Assembly (NCBI RefSeq): GCF_016918565.1
Contig: NZ_JAFFQD010000007.1
Location: 1-64,000, forward strand
Length of the DNA: 64,000 bases
Origin: Desulfogranum marinum
GTDB taxonomy: Bacteria; Desulfobacterota; Desulfobulbia; Desulfobulbales; Desulfobulbaceae
Direction of reading: 5' to 3'
Shown piece by piece: positions 18,041 to 27,749 of the stretch. The position numbers and the translations under genes were made by a program. Numbering within the stretch: the stretch's first letter is position 1; each line of letters starts with the position of its first letter. The notes under the pieces are model-generated. The model was not told the origin of the DNA, did no database searches, and worked only from the letters and a program-made list of their open reading frames with translations.

Positions 18041-19078
18041 TTATGCATTCTCATCGGAAGGTAAAGCAGCAAGTACCGCTGCGGCCTCACTATTGGAACC
18101 TAATAATAAGGCCAGACCCTTGGTGCTTTCATTGGCGGCCAAAGTAATTTTCAAGGCCATGGTCAGCGGCACGGACAGCAACATTCCAATGGGCCCAAGC
18201 ACCCAGCCCCAGAATGCCATAGAGATAAAAATAACCAGGGTGGATAACCCGACCCCAGCACCCATAATGCGCGGCTCAAGCAGGTTACCAATCACCACAT
18301 TGATAACCAGATACACGGAAGCTGTAGCCAGAGCCGGCCCGACACCGAGTTGTACCAAGGCGAGCAGGACCGGAGGTACAGCCGCAATAATGGATCCGAT
18401 GGTCGGCACAAAATTAAGCAACAACGCAACCATGCCCCACATCACAGCAAAATCGACGCCAATGATCTGGAGGCTGACAGCGGCTAATATTCCAGTGCCA
18501 AGACTTGTCAAAGATTTAAGAAAGAGATAGCGGTTAACGCCTTTGCTGATGGCTCCATATTTTTCTAAAGCACCTTTACCGCCACCGGCAATGGCTTGAA
18601 CCTTTGCCGGGATACCTGCTGCTTCCAACATGATGAACATGAAGGTGAGCAAAATCATAAAGGTATTTTTCATCATCCCGAGCAGATTGTTCAACATACC
18701 GCCGACAATCGCCATCAGTTTTCCAGGATTAAACTGGTCCATGATCATGTCATCGGTGATATCGATTCCAAACCCCTCCACCCAAACAATGCCCTCCCGG
18801 GCAATACTCTGCAGGCGGTCCTGATAATTGGGCAGTGCCTTGGAAAAATCTGCAAGCGATGAACCGATCAAGGTGGTCAGGCCCAGCTGGATGATGATCA
18901 CCACCACAACAACCACAAATACCGACAGAGCGACAGGCACGTTTTTTTGTCGTAACCAAAAAAGAGGAGGACTACAGATGATGGCCAGAAAAATTGCCAG
19001 TAGAAAGGGAATTAAAAGCGATTTAGCCGACATGATGCCGGCGACAACAACCACAAAAGCTGCTAAATGAATGAGCAT
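18041..19078 (-). CDS. AI-2E family membrane transporter
   Basis: The 345-residue polytopic protein has N-terminal hydrophobic segments (MLIHLAAFVVVVAGIMSAK, then 'LLIPFLLAIFLAIICSP'), a soluble middle ('LPNYQDRLQSIAREGIVW'), and the conserved C-terminal region 'LLNFVPTIGSIIAAVPPVLL' plus 'ILEPRIMG'-like 'LLEPRIMGAGVGLSTLVI'. These mark the AI-2E/PerM family. Members export autoinducer-2 or act as ion antiporters, and the substrate cannot be told here. The gap to the upstream EamA gene is 63 bp, consistent with one transcript. Confidence 0.9.
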   Translation of the reverse strand: MLIHLAAFVVVVAGIMSAKSLLIPFLLAIFLAIICSPPLFWLRQKNVPVALSVFVVVVVVIIIQLGLTTLIGSSLADFSKALPNYQDRLQSIAREGIVWVEGFGIDITDDMIMDQFNPGKLMAIVGGMLNNLLGMMKNTFMILLTFMFIMLEAAGIPAKVQAIAGGGKGALEKYGAISKGVNRYLFLKSLTSLGTGILAAVSLQIIGVDFAVMWGMVALLLNFVPTIGSIIAAVPPVLLALVQLGVGPALATASVYLVINVVIGNLLEPRIMGAGVGLSTLVIFISMAFWGWVLGPIGMLLSVPLTMALKITLAANESTKGLALLLGSNSEAAAVLAALPSDENA

Positions 19079-19141
19079 ACGACCTCATTTTGTAAAAAAT
19101 GAATGAACAAAACTCCTGCAGAATCTTTTCATCTCCTCCCA

Positions 19142-20014
19142 CTATACCTTGCTTTGCTTCTGTCGACTACTAAGATAGGCCTGGATAATGCCGCTGAAGA
19201 TGATCACAGCACAGCCTCCCATCTGCAGAGGAGAAAGTGTTTCGTTAAACAATACCCAACCAAAAATTACCACTGCCACAGGCTCTACATAGGCAAGGGT
19301 ACCGAAAGTTGCCGCCGGCAGACGACTCAAGGCCATTACTGCGCAGAAAATAGCCAAAAAACCAGGGAGAAAGCCCGTGCCAATCATCCACAACCAATTA
19401 ACGGGACTGATGGTAGGCGGATCCAACGCCAACAATGGCAACATAACTGCCGCTCCTGCCAGTAACTGGTAAAAGGTGCGCGTATAGACGTGGATATCCG
19501 TTTTGACAATTCTATTGAGTAAAATAAATGCCGCATAGGCAACCATGGAAACCAAACCGCATCCTATGCCAAGTAAGTGATCACTACCGCCTTGTATATC
19601 AATGGTGAACTCCATCATCATTGCAAACCCGAAAAGAGCGCTGCAGATAAGGAGCAGTCCACTCCAGCTTAATTTTTCCCCTAAAAACAGATGGGCAAAA
19701 AGAGAAGCTGCGACCGGAGCGAGATACACCAGCATGATCGCATTAGCCATGGTGGTAAAGTTCATGGCCTGGACATAGAAAATAATGAACCCGGCCAACA
19801 TCCCGCCATTGATTAACACCAGCCAGGAGGGCCATTGGCGCAGACATTGTACACGACCGATACAGAGTAAAAAGAGCCCCATGAAACCTGCACCGAAAAA
19901 AAGCCTGCAAAATGTAACGGTTTCTGAAGAGAGACCGGTCAATTTGGAAAATATACCAATAGTGCCCATGAAAAGGGCGGAGAGAACGGCCGCAAGGATG
20001 CCCACTGTTTCCAT
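19142..20014 (-). CDS. EamA/DMT family transporter 1
   Basis: The 290-residue protein has ten predicted membrane segments in two EamA repeats. It starts METVGILAAVLSALFMGTIG, and the second repeat begins near residue 150 ('LLGIGCGLVSMVAYAAFIL'). The ending 'VAVVIFGWVLFNETLSPLQ' is typical. DMT proteins move amino acids or other metabolites and the cargo is unknown. The gene follows a second EamA gene by 16 bp. Confidence 0.88.
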   Translation of the reverse strand: METVGILAAVLSALFMGTIGIFSKLTGLSSETVTFCRLFFGAGFMGLFLLCIGRVQCLRQWPSWLVLINGGMLAGFIIFYVQAMNFTTMANAIMLVYLAPVAASLFAHLFLGEKLSWSGLLLICSALFGFAMMMEFTIDIQGGSDHLLGIGCGLVSMVAYAAFILLNRIVKTDIHVYTRTFYQLLAGAAVMLPLLALDPPTISPVNWLWMIGTGFLPGFLAIFCAVMALSRLPAATFGTLAYVEPVAVVIFGWVLFNETLSPLQMGGCAVIIFSGIIQAYLSSRQKQSKV

Positions 20015-20030
20015 TGCAATATACCTTTTA

Positions 20031-20945
20031 TCAGCCCGGCAGAGCTGAAGTCTCTTTTTCCTGCTTAAACACTGTCCACAGCTGGGAAATCAGCATCCCG
20101 CCAAGCATGAGTATACAGCCGGTCAGTCCTCTGCCGGAAAGAAATTCATTGAGCAGCAACCACCCTCCCAAAGCGGCAAAAGGTGATTCCAGGCTCAAGA
20201 TAATAGCGGCATTTGCGGGATGTGCTTTGCGTTGTACAACAACCTGCAGCGTATACCCTGCGCCCACAGAGATAACTCCGCCGTAAAATATTGGTACCCC
20301 TGCCTGAACAATGGAAGCAAGCGAAATGGTCTCTAGGGCGACAGCCACTCCAAGGCTCAGGAAACCGCAGACAAGAAACTGTACCATCGCCAACTTCACA
20401 GGCGAGGTTCGAGGAGAAAGATATCCCAACACCAGCACATGACATGCCCAGAACACAGCACCAATGGTTTCCAGAAGATCACCAAAGGCAATATGCAGGG
20501 TTCCCTGGATACTGAGCAGATAGAGCCCTGCCACCGCAAGCAAGGCACCGATCCAGGTTCCTGCGTTGGTCCGCTGTCCGAACAGGAGACCGATAATCGG
20601 AACAAAAACCACATACAAACCAGTAATAAACCCTGCTTTTCCGGCGGTTGTGTACTGGAGACCTACCTGCTGCAAGGTGGCTCCGGCAAATAAAAAGACA
20701 CCGGCGATAAGCCCCGCCGTCCAGGCACTCATCTGCTGTTCCGTCAAAACCGGCTGCCTGCTTCTCCGCATTACAAGGGGCAACAGGCAACAAGCGCCAA
20801 GTATAAAGCGCAATCCATTAAAGGTATACGGGCCGACGTGGTCCATGCCCACGCGTTGAGCAACAAAGCCAAAGCCCCAAATCAGGGCGACCAGCAACAA
20901 TAGCAGGTCTGCATACGGGCTGCTCTTTTCCCTAGGTTTAACCAT
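20031..20945 (-). CDS. EamA/DMT family transporter 2
   Basis: The 304-residue protein carries the classic EamA start 'LLLLVALIWGFGFVAQRVGM', followed by 'PYTFNGLRFILGACCLLPLV', 'GLQYTTAGKAGFITGLYVVF' and 'VPIIGLLFGQR'. The second repeat ends 'LESPFAALGGWLLLNEFLSG'. It is the first gene of the group that includes the second EamA permease, the AI-2E-type permease and possibly the cupin gene. The two EamA proteins are only distantly alike, so this is not a recent tandem duplication. Confidence 0.9.
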   Translation of the reverse strand: MVKPREKSSPYADLLLLLVALIWGFGFVAQRVGMDHVGPYTFNGLRFILGACCLLPLVMRRSRQPVLTEQQMSAWTAGLIAGVFLFAGATLQQVGLQYTTAGKAGFITGLYVVFVPIIGLLFGQRTNAGTWIGALLAVAGLYLLSIQGTLHIAFGDLLETIGAVFWACHVLVLGYLSPRTSPVKLAMVQFLVCGFLSLGVAVALETISLASIVQAGVPIFYGGVISVGAGYTLQVVVQRKAHPANAAIILSLESPFAALGGWLLLNEFLSGRGLTGCILMLGGMLISQLWTVFKQEKETSALPG

Positions 20946-21136
20946 TCTCTACTCTTTCAGCATTTTTTAATGAGTTACCGTTAATTAATGAGTTACCATG
21001 AATTCAAGGTAGCATTACGGCAGGTTCGGGTTTAATATATCAAAAAATATTTTTGGTCTCTTTTTGATAAGAGTTGAGACCCTATCTCTTTACGTATGAA
21101 AATGCAGTAAAAAATCAACTTCCTCGGAGTGTAACA

Positions 21137-21628
21137 ATGATAAGGTTTATATCTACCCTTCTCCTGCCGACCATAGTGCTCCTCCTTTCCGGCTGTGGCG
21201 GAAAAGACGAAACTGCCTATTCAGGCAAAATCTATACTCCAACCGACAAAATTGCGACCGCTTTCCAGTATACGCAGGTTCCTCGTCCATGCAGGGTTTT
21301 TGCAGAAACCTTTGCCATGCTCCCTGCTAACCAGAGCGGCAAAGATATTCAAAATCTGGTTTTTAAGGAAGCCGGTGCAAAAGGAGCCGACCTGGTCCTC
21401 ATTGGTCAAACCCGTAAGATGGAAGATGATGTGGAAAGCCAGTTTATTTATTACGGGCCGGAACAGGAATATCTCTGTGCGGAAAAATGGTGCGGCTGGA
21501 AATATGGGTACGATGAGTGGGAGGATCAGGGAGAGTGGGTTAATATCGGGCTCTCCGAATGGGGGAACAAAACCGTTTTCTTTGAAGATCCCCTTATGAT
21601 GCAGGTCGCTTTTCTCCGCTGCCGATAA
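21137..21628 (+). CDS. Putative lipoprotein, function unknown
   Basis: The chosen start is the ATG at 21137 (MIRFISTLLLPTIVLLLSGC), which has GGAG ten bases upstream and makes an exact lipoprotein signal with Cys20 as the lipidated residue. The mature part has about 143 residues. It contains 'TQVPRPCRVFAETFAMLPA', 'GKDIQNLVFKEAGAKGADLV' and 'LIGQTRKMEDD', which resemble small DUF4156-type outer-membrane lipoproteins with a Y/DUF-like alpha-beta fold. Two more cysteine-tryptophan segments follow (LCAEKWCGWKYGYDEW). No partner gene is adjacent. Confidence 0.7.
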   Translation: MIRFISTLLLPTIVLLLSGCGGKDETAYSGKIYTPTDKIATAFQYTQVPRPCRVFAETFAMLPANQSGKDIQNLVFKEAGAKGADLVLIGQTRKMEDDVESQFIYYGPEQEYLCAEKWCGWKYGYDEWEDQGEWVNIGLSEWGNKTVFFEDPLMMQVAFLRCR

Positions 21629-22485
21629 CAGCCTACTTAGCGCGGGGCAGCATTTCCCGCGCGTCCAGTGCACCACAAGTGCCCTTTCAAGAAAACTGGA
21701 CTTTATCGGGAACCGACCTCATAAAACCAGCAAGTTTCGATTCCAACGTGCAGTGCGTTACAGCAATAACTAGTTCAGATATACAGAATAGGATTCATTA
21801 ACAGTTGCGTCCTGATTATAAGCCCGACAATAAATCATACTCTGAAGTTGAGCAATGCCTGATTAGTGGCCGAGCAAAACGCAATTGTTGATAAATCCTT
21901 GAGAACTGGACTGCGATAAGAGGGCAAGAACGTTTACGTTTGCGATGGGGATTGAATAAGGGGCGATGGAGACGGTGTAAGAAGAAAAATCAACCGTTTT
22001 TAGAATGATAAGCTGCATGCAAAACTACTGCCCCTTTTAGGCAATCTGGAAAGGAGGCAATATTTCCGATTTATTGTCGTCACCGCGAGGTTCCCTTTCT
22101 TTTGAGGGAAAATATGCCTCTAAAAGGGCGCACGTTCTCTGTGCAATTCGTATTAACTTTTCGAAAAACGTGAACCTATGGTGCCAGATACTCTCAGGAA
22201 GTATCTGAAAATGGTTCCGAAAACGCCTCAAGATAAACCATTTTTCCCTGTCCACATTCGGGGCCCCAAGAAAGGGCAACTCCCGTCAACCGTTGCATCA
22301 TGTCCAGTACAGTTTCGGCTACCTGTTCAACATATACTGCATTGGGGGTTAGCAAGTGCCTGATTAAACTGACACATTCCTTCTCTCCATTTCTCCCTCG
22401 ATCAGGCTGAGGGTGAAACGGGCGTTAAGAGAACCTTAGCAACTGAAGAGATGCGACTGATATTAAATCGTTTTCAGTTCCCAAG
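21629..22485. other. Decayed 860-bp region with transposase remnant
   Basis: No intact gene is seen. The right-hand part (22194-22432) holds a transposase-like fragment on the minus strand. The rest, 21640-22190, has only short frames without family resemblance. The composition suggests eroded mobile DNA. Confidence 0.4.
22194..22432 (-). pseudogene. Fragment resembling the C-terminus of an IS91-like transposase
   Basis: Reading the minus strand from 22432 gives about 79 codons ending at a TGA at 22194. The segment contains 'VLDMMQRLTGVALSWGPECG' and then 'QGKMVYLEAF'. This has the same layout as the tail of IS91-family transposases, where an 'LTGIDL' motif leads into a CPxCGxGxM-type half zinc knuckle. 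There is no start codon in the frame and an upstream in-frame stop, so it is a relic. A chance likeness cannot be excluded. Confidence 0.35.
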
Positions 22486-23373
22486 CTATTTTATATAGTA
22501 CTTACTGTTGGTGCTGCTTAGGACGAGGTATCCCATCATGTTGTAGACAAGCTGGGCAACTGTGAACGAATAACCATGGAAACCTGGAATCGGGGAGTAC
22601 TCAACGACATCGAAACCGATACATATTCTACTGTTCATAATCTGCTGTATCAGCCACATTGCCTGGTACCAGGTTAGGCCACCAGGAACGGGCGTACCTG
22701 TAGCCGGCATAAGTGAACTGTCCAACCCGTCGATGTCAAAAGTGATGAACACCTTTTTAGGAAAATCAACGGGAAGTGAAAGTTCATGGCCTTTTTTCCA
22801 GATATCCTCGCTATCCAGAAAAGGTATTGAATGAACGAGACGATATTCCTGTTCTTCGCTGGAGTAACTTCGAGTGCCGAGTTGATAGATGGGTATGTTT
22901 TGCTCATGGATTCGACGCATAACACAGGCATGGCTGTGGGGAGAGCCTTCGTAGGAATCTCGAAGGTCCGCGTGTGCATCAAACTGGATAACGCCGAAAT
23001 CGTCAAAACGGTCCACAAGAGCTGAAATAACACCATGTGTGACAGTATGCTCCCCCCCTAGGACAACCGGAATTTTATCCACTTGCAGTGTCGCATCAAC
23101 ACACTTTCTTATACGATTCAATACGTCTTCCACAGGCCCACTGCAGTCCACGGGTGAAGTGGTGTGGAAACCATGTTCCGCAGGAATGCATCCCTTGGTG
23201 AGAAGTTCAAGCTGGCATGATGCTTCAAGGATTGCATCCGGTCCACCGGCTGTGCCTGCCCCATAGGAGACAGAACGTTCGAAAGGTACCGGTATGACAT
23301 GGAAGAGTGCATTCTCCGGAGCAGATGGTGGAACATCCTCACCATGGAAATACAGAGGTTTGGACTTTTTCAT
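22486..23373 (-). CDS. speB: Agmatinase (ureohydrolase family)
   Basis: The 295-residue enzyme hydrolyses agmatine to putrescine and urea. The manganese ligands typical of ureohydrolases are visible: 'VVLGGEHTVTHG', 'VIQFDAHADLRDSYEG' with 'SHACVMRRI', and 'VFITFDIDGLDSSLMP'. The ending 'GFDVVEYSPIPGFHGYSFTV' is also typical. The start overlaps the stop of the decarboxylase gene by four bases (ATGA). It is last in the polyamine operon, where SpeA makes its substrate and the carboxyspermidine enzymes use its product. Confidence 0.93.
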   Translation of the reverse strand: MKKSKPLYFHGEDVPPSAPENALFHVIPVPFERSVSYGAGTAGGPDAILEASCQLELLTKGCIPAEHGFHTTSPVDCSGPVEDVLNRIRKCVDATLQVDKIPVVLGGEHTVTHGVISALVDRFDDFGVIQFDAHADLRDSYEGSPHSHACVMRRIHEQNIPIYQLGTRSYSSEEQEYRLVHSIPFLDSEDIWKKGHELSLPVDFPKKVFITFDIDGLDSSLMPATGTPVPGGLTWYQAMWLIQQIMNSRICIGFDVVEYSPIPGFHGYSFTVAQLVYNMMGYLVLSSTNSKYYIK

Positions 23374-24548
23374 GCTATGCGGCTCCGGTAATCATCATAA
23401 GTGAAACGGCGAATAAGGCGCAAGATGTTTTCCTTGCTGGAGCAGGTATAGATTGCGGGCAGTTCAACCCCGTTGAAGGTATTGTTCTTCACAAATGAGT
23501 AGAGAGCCATATCGGTGAGAACCAGCCGTTGCCCTGCATGAAGCGGCGTATCAAATGAATAGTCGCCGATAATATCACCGGCAAGACACGATATACCACC
23601 CAGGCGATAGGTGTGACCCAGCTCCTTCTCTTTTGCGCTGTTGACGATATGAGGACGGTATGGCATGGCAAGAACATCCGGCATGTGTGCCTCAGCTGAA
23701 GAGTCGAGAATCGCCATGTGCATGTCTTTATGGATAGTATCTATCACACTGGTAATGAAAACTCCGCTGTTGAGCACCACTGCTTCACCCGGCTCGAGAT
23801 AGACGGAGATGTTGCCATATCTTTTGCGAAAGTCTGCAATGGTATTGCAAAGCAGTTCCAGATCATAGTCACTACGTGTAATGTGGTGCCCTCCGCCGAA
23901 ATTGATCCAGCGCATCCTGTTTATATATTTGCCGAATCGTTTCTCAAAACTTGCAAGAACGCGGACAAGGACATCTGCATCCTGTTCGCACAGTGCATGA
24001 AAATGCAGGCCGGATATGCCCGTAAGGTCAACACCGTCCAGATCTTCAAGGTTTAAACCAAACCTAGACCCTGGCAGGCAAGGGTTATACAGATCCACTT
24101 CCACTTCTGCATGTCCGGGGTTGACGCGAAGGCCGACCTCTATAGGATGACTCGCTCTGGAGACAAGCTGTCTATGAGTACGCCACTGGCTGATGGAATT
24201 AAATATGATGTGATCCGAGTAGTGAACGACCCGCTCCATCTGGGCAGCAGTATAGGCTGGTGCGTAGGTATGAACCTCGCGGTTAAACTCCTCTCTTCCC
24301 AATTGAGCTTCGATCGGTCCACTTGCACAAACACCATGCAGGTATTCGCGAATAACCGGAAAAAGTGCCGGCAAAGCAAAGGCCTTCAGGGCAAGGAGAA
24401 CCCTGGCTCCAGTCCGTTGTTGAACGTCAGCGAGAATGCGGCAGTTGCGCCGCACAGCATCCTCGCTGATGAGATAACATGGTGTTTCAACCTGTTTAAT
24501 TATTTCTTGAGGAAAATCAAACAGCGTTTGTGAGTCAGAAATATTCAT
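23370..24548 (-). CDS. nspC: Carboxynorspermidine/carboxyspermidine decarboxylase
   Basis: The 392-residue PLP enzyme belongs to the fold III alanine-racemase-like group. The PLP lysine lies in 'RVLLALKAFALPALFP'. Other landmarks are 'GVCASGPIEAQLGREEF', 'HFHALCEQDADVLVRVLASF', 'INFGGGHHITRSDYDLELL', 'YLEPGEAVVLNSGVFITSV' and 'GISCLAGDIIGDYSF'. This set is specific to NspC-type decarboxylases. With speA and speB in the operon, the product is most likely spermidine (from carboxyspermidine) rather than norspermidine, as no diaminobutyrate genes are here. The gene starts 8 bp after the stop of the dehydrogenase gene. Confidence 0.93.
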   Translation of the reverse strand: MNISDSQTLFDFPQEIIKQVETPCYLISEDAVRRNCRILADVQQRTGARVLLALKAFALPALFPVIREYLHGVCASGPIEAQLGREEFNREVHTYAPAYTAAQMERVVHYSDHIIFNSISQWRTHRQLVSRASHPIEVGLRVNPGHAEVEVDLYNPCLPGSRFGLNLEDLDGVDLTGISGLHFHALCEQDADVLVRVLASFEKRFGKYINRMRWINFGGGHHITRSDYDLELLCNTIADFRKRYGNISVYLEPGEAVVLNSGVFITSVIDTIHKDMHMAILDSSAEAHMPDVLAMPYRPHIVNSAKEKELGHTYRLGGISCLAGDIIGDYSFDTPLHAGQRLVLTDMALYSFVKNNTFNGVELPAIYTCSSKENILRLIRRFTYDDYRSRIA

Positions 24549-24556
24549 TGCTCAGA

Positions 24557-25774
24557 TTAGTCAGGCAATTCGCCGTTGAAATCGACCGACTGCCAGGGCA
24601 AACCGTTTTTGTTCAGTTCGTCCATGAATGGATCGGGATCAAGTTGCTCCACATTGAACACGCCCTCACCCTGCCATATTTTTTTGAGCATCAGCATAGC
24701 GCCGATCATGGCTGGAACACCGGTAGTATACGATACCGCCTGGGAATGCACTTCGGCAAAGGCTTCTGCGTGGTCGCAAACATTGTAGGTATAACGTTGC
24801 TTTTTCTGCCCGTTCTTTTCCCCTTTGAACACACAGCCTATAACCGTCTTGCCTGTATAGTTGCTGCCAAGTGATCCAGGGTCTGGAAGCAGCGCCTTCA
24901 GGAAACGAATCGGAATGATTTTCCGCCCCTCAAATTCAACCTCGTCAATACGGGTCATCCCCACATTTTCAAGAACCTTCAGATGAGTAAGGTATGGCTG
25001 CCCGAAGGTCATCCAGAAACGGATGCGCTTGAGACCTTTGATGTGTTTGACCAGAGATTCCATCTCCTCATGATAAAGCAGGTAGCTTTCACGGGGACCT
25101 GCAACAGGGTAATCGAAGGTGAAATGTACACAGTCATCATCAAGAATTGGCGGGGTCTCAATCCATTCCCCCTCTTTCCAGTGCCGAACAACCTGGGTGA
25201 CCTCTCGGATGTTGATTTCCGGGTTAAAATTGGTTGCAAAGGGATGACCGTGATCACCGGCATTGCAGTCAAGAATATCAATGGACTCTATGGTGTCGAA
25301 CTCGTGCTTTTGAGCGTGGGCACAAAAAATGTTTGTAACGCCCGGATCAAACCCACAGCCGAGAAGAGCCATCAGCCCTTTCTCTTTGAATTTTTCCTTG
25401 TAGGCCCATTGCCAGCTGTATTCAAAATGAGCGGTATGTTCAGGTTCGTAGTTGGCAGTGTCAAGATAGTGGACGCCACATTCCAGGCAGGCATCCATTA
25501 TAGTCAGGTCTTGATACGGCAGGGCAACGTTGATGATGAGTATAGGTTTAATTTTGCCGATAAGTTCTACCAGCTCTGGAACAGAATCGGCATCGACTTG
25601 TGCCGTATTTATCACAACTCCCGTTAACTGATTTACTTCCTCAGCAATAGCCTCACATTTAGCTACAGTTCGACTGGCAAGCCATATATCAGTGAAAATA
25701 TCGCTGTGCATTGCACATTTTTTTGCTACTACATTGCCGACACCGCCGGCTCCAATGATAAGTATTCGGGACAT
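24557..25774 (-). CDS. Carboxynorspermidine/carboxyspermidine dehydrogenase (saccharopine dehydrogenase family)
   Basis: The start is the ATG at 25774 (MSRILIIGAGGVGNVVAKKC), which has a perfect AAGGAGG eight bases upstream. A longer upstream frame to 25894 is rejected. The 405-residue protein has an N-terminal NAD(P) Rossmann motif GAGGVG, then 'LIINVALPYQDLTIMDACLE' and 'GVHYLDTANYEP', typical of saccharopine-dehydrogenase-like enzymes. 'ALLGCGFDPGVTNIFCAHAQ' and 'LDCNAGDHGHPFATNFNPEI' are hallmarks of the Lys1-like carboxy(nor)spermidine synthase. It joins aspartate semialdehyde and putrescine reductively. It lies between speA and nspC in the operon. Confidence 0.93.
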   Translation of the reverse strand: MSRILIIGAGGVGNVVAKKCAMHSDIFTDIWLASRTVAKCEAIAEEVNQLTGVVINTAQVDADSVPELVELIGKIKPILIINVALPYQDLTIMDACLECGVHYLDTANYEPEHTAHFEYSWQWAYKEKFKEKGLMALLGCGFDPGVTNIFCAHAQKHEFDTIESIDILDCNAGDHGHPFATNFNPEINIREVTQVVRHWKEGEWIETPPILDDDCVHFTFDYPVAGPRESYLLYHEEMESLVKHIKGLKRIRFWMTFGQPYLTHLKVLENVGMTRIDEVEFEGRKIIPIRFLKALLPDPGSLGSNYTGKTVIGCVFKGEKNGQKKQRYTYNVCDHAEAFAEVHSQAVSYTTGVPAMIGAMLMLKKIWQGEGVFNVEQLDPDPFMDELNKNGLPWQSVDFNGELPD

Positions 25775-25808
25775 GTTGTCCTCCTTTATAAAAAACGTAT
25801 CTTTACCG

Positions 25809-27749
25809 CTAGATATCAGTGGTGCTTTGTTTCTCAAAATAGGTATACCCTCGCAATCCTTCTTCAAAGTTTGCCAGAATCGATTTTCGTTCATGAGGGG
25901 AGACTAATCCGTTCTGTATGGCATCTTCTGCCTGGGCTTTAAGCCTGGTCCTGATGGCACGAATATCATACCCTACATAAGAGAGCACATCGGCCACGGA
26001 GTCTCCCTCAAGCTCAAGGATGAATTTATAGCTGCCGTCATCGTTGACATGGATTGACACCACGTTGGTATCTCCGAAAAGGTTGTGCAGATCACCCAAG
26101 GTTTCCTGATATGCCCCAACGAGGAAAACGCCCATATAATACTCTTCATCAGGTTTAAGCGGGTGGAGCATAATATTGCTTTTTTTCTCGATGATACCGG
26201 GAAAGCTGTCTATCTTGCCATCACAGTCGCAGGTAATATCTGAGATAATGGCCTGCCGAGAGGGTTTTTCAAGATGGCGATGCAACGGCATTGTCGGCAA
26301 GATCTGGTCAATAGCCCATACATCAGGCAATGACTGAAAAAGGCTGAAGTTGCCATAGTAGATATCGTAGATTAACCGATTCATCGTCTGCACATCTTTA
26401 GGGATGTGTGTAAGCTCTCTCGAAAATTCGGATATTTTTATCAGGATATGCTGGACGAGATTTTCTGCCTGTGCCCTTTCACGGATGGTTATATGCCCGT
26501 GCTTAAAGAGCTGCCTGGCTTGGCTGCGGTAAAACAGGGCATCGTTGCAGCATTCTTGAATGTCCTTGGCCGAGACCATGTTGTAGGTGGTCATCAGGTT
26601 TTCGAGCAAGTCGCTGTCCACATCCGGTAATGTGGCTGGGATTGGATGCGGCTCAAATGAACTGACATCTAATATATTAAAAATAAGGACAGAGTAGTAG
26701 GCGACAATAGCCCTGCCCGATTCGGTGATGATAGTCGGGTGCGGTATGTCGTTTTTATCGAGTACGGTAATGATCGATTCGACAATATCGCTGCAATACT
26801 CCTCCAAAGAATAGTTGCGGCTCGAATGTGAATCTGTGTTAGAACCGTCGTAATCCACCGCAAGGCCACCGCCAAGATCAAGGTAGCCCATGGGGGCCCC
26901 TTCTTTCACCAGTTCTTCATAAAGTCTGCAGGCCTCCATGGCGCCGGCACGGATATCCCTAATGTTAGGAATCTGGGACCCGATGTGGTAGTGGAGGAGC
27001 TGCAGGCAGTCGAGCATCTCTTCTTGCTTGAGCCGATCTATGACATCGATAATGTGGCTCATGGTAAGACCGAAAACAGAGCTGTCTCCACCCGATTCCG
27101 CCCACTGGCCTTCTGCTTGTGTGGAAAGCTTGATGCGCAGGCCGAGTGTTGGGGTAATATTGTGGTATTTTGACCGCTCAATGATGAGGTCAACTTCTCC
27201 TGGGACTTCGATTACGAAAAACACCTGGTATCCCATTTTTACCGCAAACAAGCCGAGATCAATAAATTCTTCGTCTTTGTACCCATTGCAGATCAGGCAG
27301 GCGTTACGGTTTTTAAGCATGGAGATGGCAGCGATGAGCTCAGGTTTGCTGCCGGCTTCTAGACCGTGGTTGAAATTTTCCCCGAATTGACCAATCGCCT
27401 CAATGACCTGTTCCTGTTGGTTCACCTTGATTGGAAACACGCCCTTATAGACGCCGCGATAGTCATTTTCCCGAATAACCTTGCGAAAGGTTTCGTGAAG
27501 AAGCTTGATTTGGCTTCCGAGAATATTCTCGATTCGAAGCAGCACCGGCATGGACAGACCTCGCATTTCGATCTCTTGGGCGATCTCATACAAACTAATG
27601 CTTGGTCCGTTGTCGGCCCCACCCGGGGTGACCACAACATCTCCAGCTTCGTTGATTGAAAAATAATTGGCTCCCCACTTATCTATGCAGTAGTGCTTGG
27701 AAGCCTCTTGTGTTGACCAGCTCTTTGAGTGGAGAGTGTGGTTATTCAT
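25809..27749 (-). CDS. speA: Biosynthetic arginine decarboxylase
   Basis: The chosen start is the ATG at 27749 (MNNHTLHSKSWSTQEASKHY), with AAGGAA in place upstream; the frame is open to 27821 but the extra part overlaps the upstream gene. The product has 646 residues and makes agmatine from arginine. The PLP lysine lies in 'YKGVFPIKVNQQEQVIEAIG'. 'LLHYHIGSQIPNIRDI', 'YLDLGGGLAVDYDGS' and 'PTIITESGRAIVAYYSVLIF' are typical of SpeA-type fold III decarboxylases. The start lies 8 bp inside the end of the MFS gene, so the two are translated in a coupled way. Confidence 0.96.
   Translation of the reverse strand: MNNHTLHSKSWSTQEASKHYCIDKWGANYFSINEAGDVVVTPGGADNGPSISLYEIAQEIEMRGLSMPVLLRIENILGSQIKLLHETFRKVIRENDYRGVYKGVFPIKVNQQEQVIEAIGQFGENFNHGLEAGSKPELIAAISMLKNRNACLICNGYKDEEFIDLGLFAVKMGYQVFFVIEVPGEVDLIIERSKYHNITPTLGLRIKLSTQAEGQWAESGGDSSVFGLTMSHIIDVIDRLKQEEMLDCLQLLHYHIGSQIPNIRDIRAGAMEACRLYEELVKEGAPMGYLDLGGGLAVDYDGSNTDSHSSRNYSLEEYCSDIVESIITVLDKNDIPHPTIITESGRAIVAYYSVLIFNILDVSSFEPHPIPATLPDVDSDLLENLMTTYNMVSAKDIQECCNDALFYRSQARQLFKHGHITIRERAQAENLVQHILIKISEFSRELTHIPKDVQTMNRLIYDIYYGNFSLFQSLPDVWAIDQILPTMPLHRHLEKPSRQAIISDITCDCDGKIDSFPGIIEKKSNIMLHPLKPDEEYYMGVFLVGAYQETLGDLHNLFGDTNVVSIHVNDDGSYKFILELEGDSVADVLSYVGYDIRAIRTRLKAQAEDAIQNGLVSPHERKSILANFEEGLRGYTYFEKQSTTDI

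Noticed and set aside
22037-22279. 80-residue open frame on the minus strand
   Set aside because: It overlaps the transposase-like relic in another frame, has no binding site and resembles no family.
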